Part shown: in pieces, positions 7,071 to 7,139 of the stretch
Layout of the letters: every line of letters starts with the position of its first letter
How positions within the stretch are numbered: position 1 is the first letter of the stretch
Assembly (NCBI GenBank): GCA_028717505.1
Contig: JAQUNQ010000055.1
Location: 1 to 7,139, forward strand
Direction: 5' to 3'
Origin: Candidatus Peribacteraceae bacterium
GTDB lineage: Bacteria; Patescibacteriota; Gracilibacteria; Peribacterales; Peribacteraceae
Length of the DNA stretch: 7,139 bases
Notes under the pieces: model-generated
What the model was told of the DNA's origin: nothing
Databases searched by the model: none
What the model saw: the letters and a program-made list of their open reading frames with translations, nothing else
Made by a program: the position numbers and the translations under genes

Positions 7071-7139
7071 TGCGGGGACTTTAGCATAGGTGGTGACTCC
7101 GTCGCGACCTCCAGCCGACTCCCCTCGTTGCGGTACGTT

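Noticed and set aside
7083..7088. TATGCT on the minus strand, 12 bases before the MFS start, as a -10 element
   Set aside because: No -35-like hexamer lies at 16-18 bases spacing and a single AT-rich hexamer is weak evidence.

Overview
This 7.1-kb window is a densely packed bacterial segment with six protein-coding genes. No RNA gene, insertion sequence, CRISPR array or long repeat was seen, and no gene-free stretch exceeds about 125 bases. TGA terminates three of the genes, so the standard stop code applies. None of the five starts inside the window has a convincing Shine-Dalgarno sequence. A TrmB-type regulator, a very short RelA/SpoT synthetase and tight packing together suggest a reduced-genome lineage, such as a moderately GC-rich member of the Candidate Phyla Radiation (for example the Peregrinibacteria/Peribacteria). 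That assignment is inference only; no marker gene here fixes it.

Left part, plus strand (1-3362): a long gene, open at the left edge of the window, encodes over 850 residues. Its C-terminal half is a fold-type I PLP enzyme of aminotransferase class V (cysteine-desulfurase-like). Its first ~415 residues match no family I recognise. Three bases after its stop begins a TrmB-like transcriptional regulator with an N-terminal winged helix and a C-terminal effector domain. The spacing implies one transcription unit, and this pair is the best candidate for an undescribed system in the window.

Middle, minus strand (3367-5436): an RlmI-type 23S rRNA m5C methyltransferase is followed 51 bases downstream by a stripped-down Rel protein. 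The Rel protein keeps the linker and (p)ppGpp synthetase domain but lacks the HD hydrolase and the C-terminal regulatory domains. Both genes relate to ribosome function or ribosome-linked stress signalling, so co-transcription is plausible. The Rel gene ends 4 bases from the end of the TrmB gene, tail to tail.

Right part (5560-7070): a 111-residue four-helix drug/metabolite-transporter-fold protein (plus strand) converges on a 12-helix MFS transporter (minus strand). Their stop codons overlap within the single palindrome CTAG. The methyltransferase and the small transporter diverge from a 123-base intergenic region, the longest in the window.
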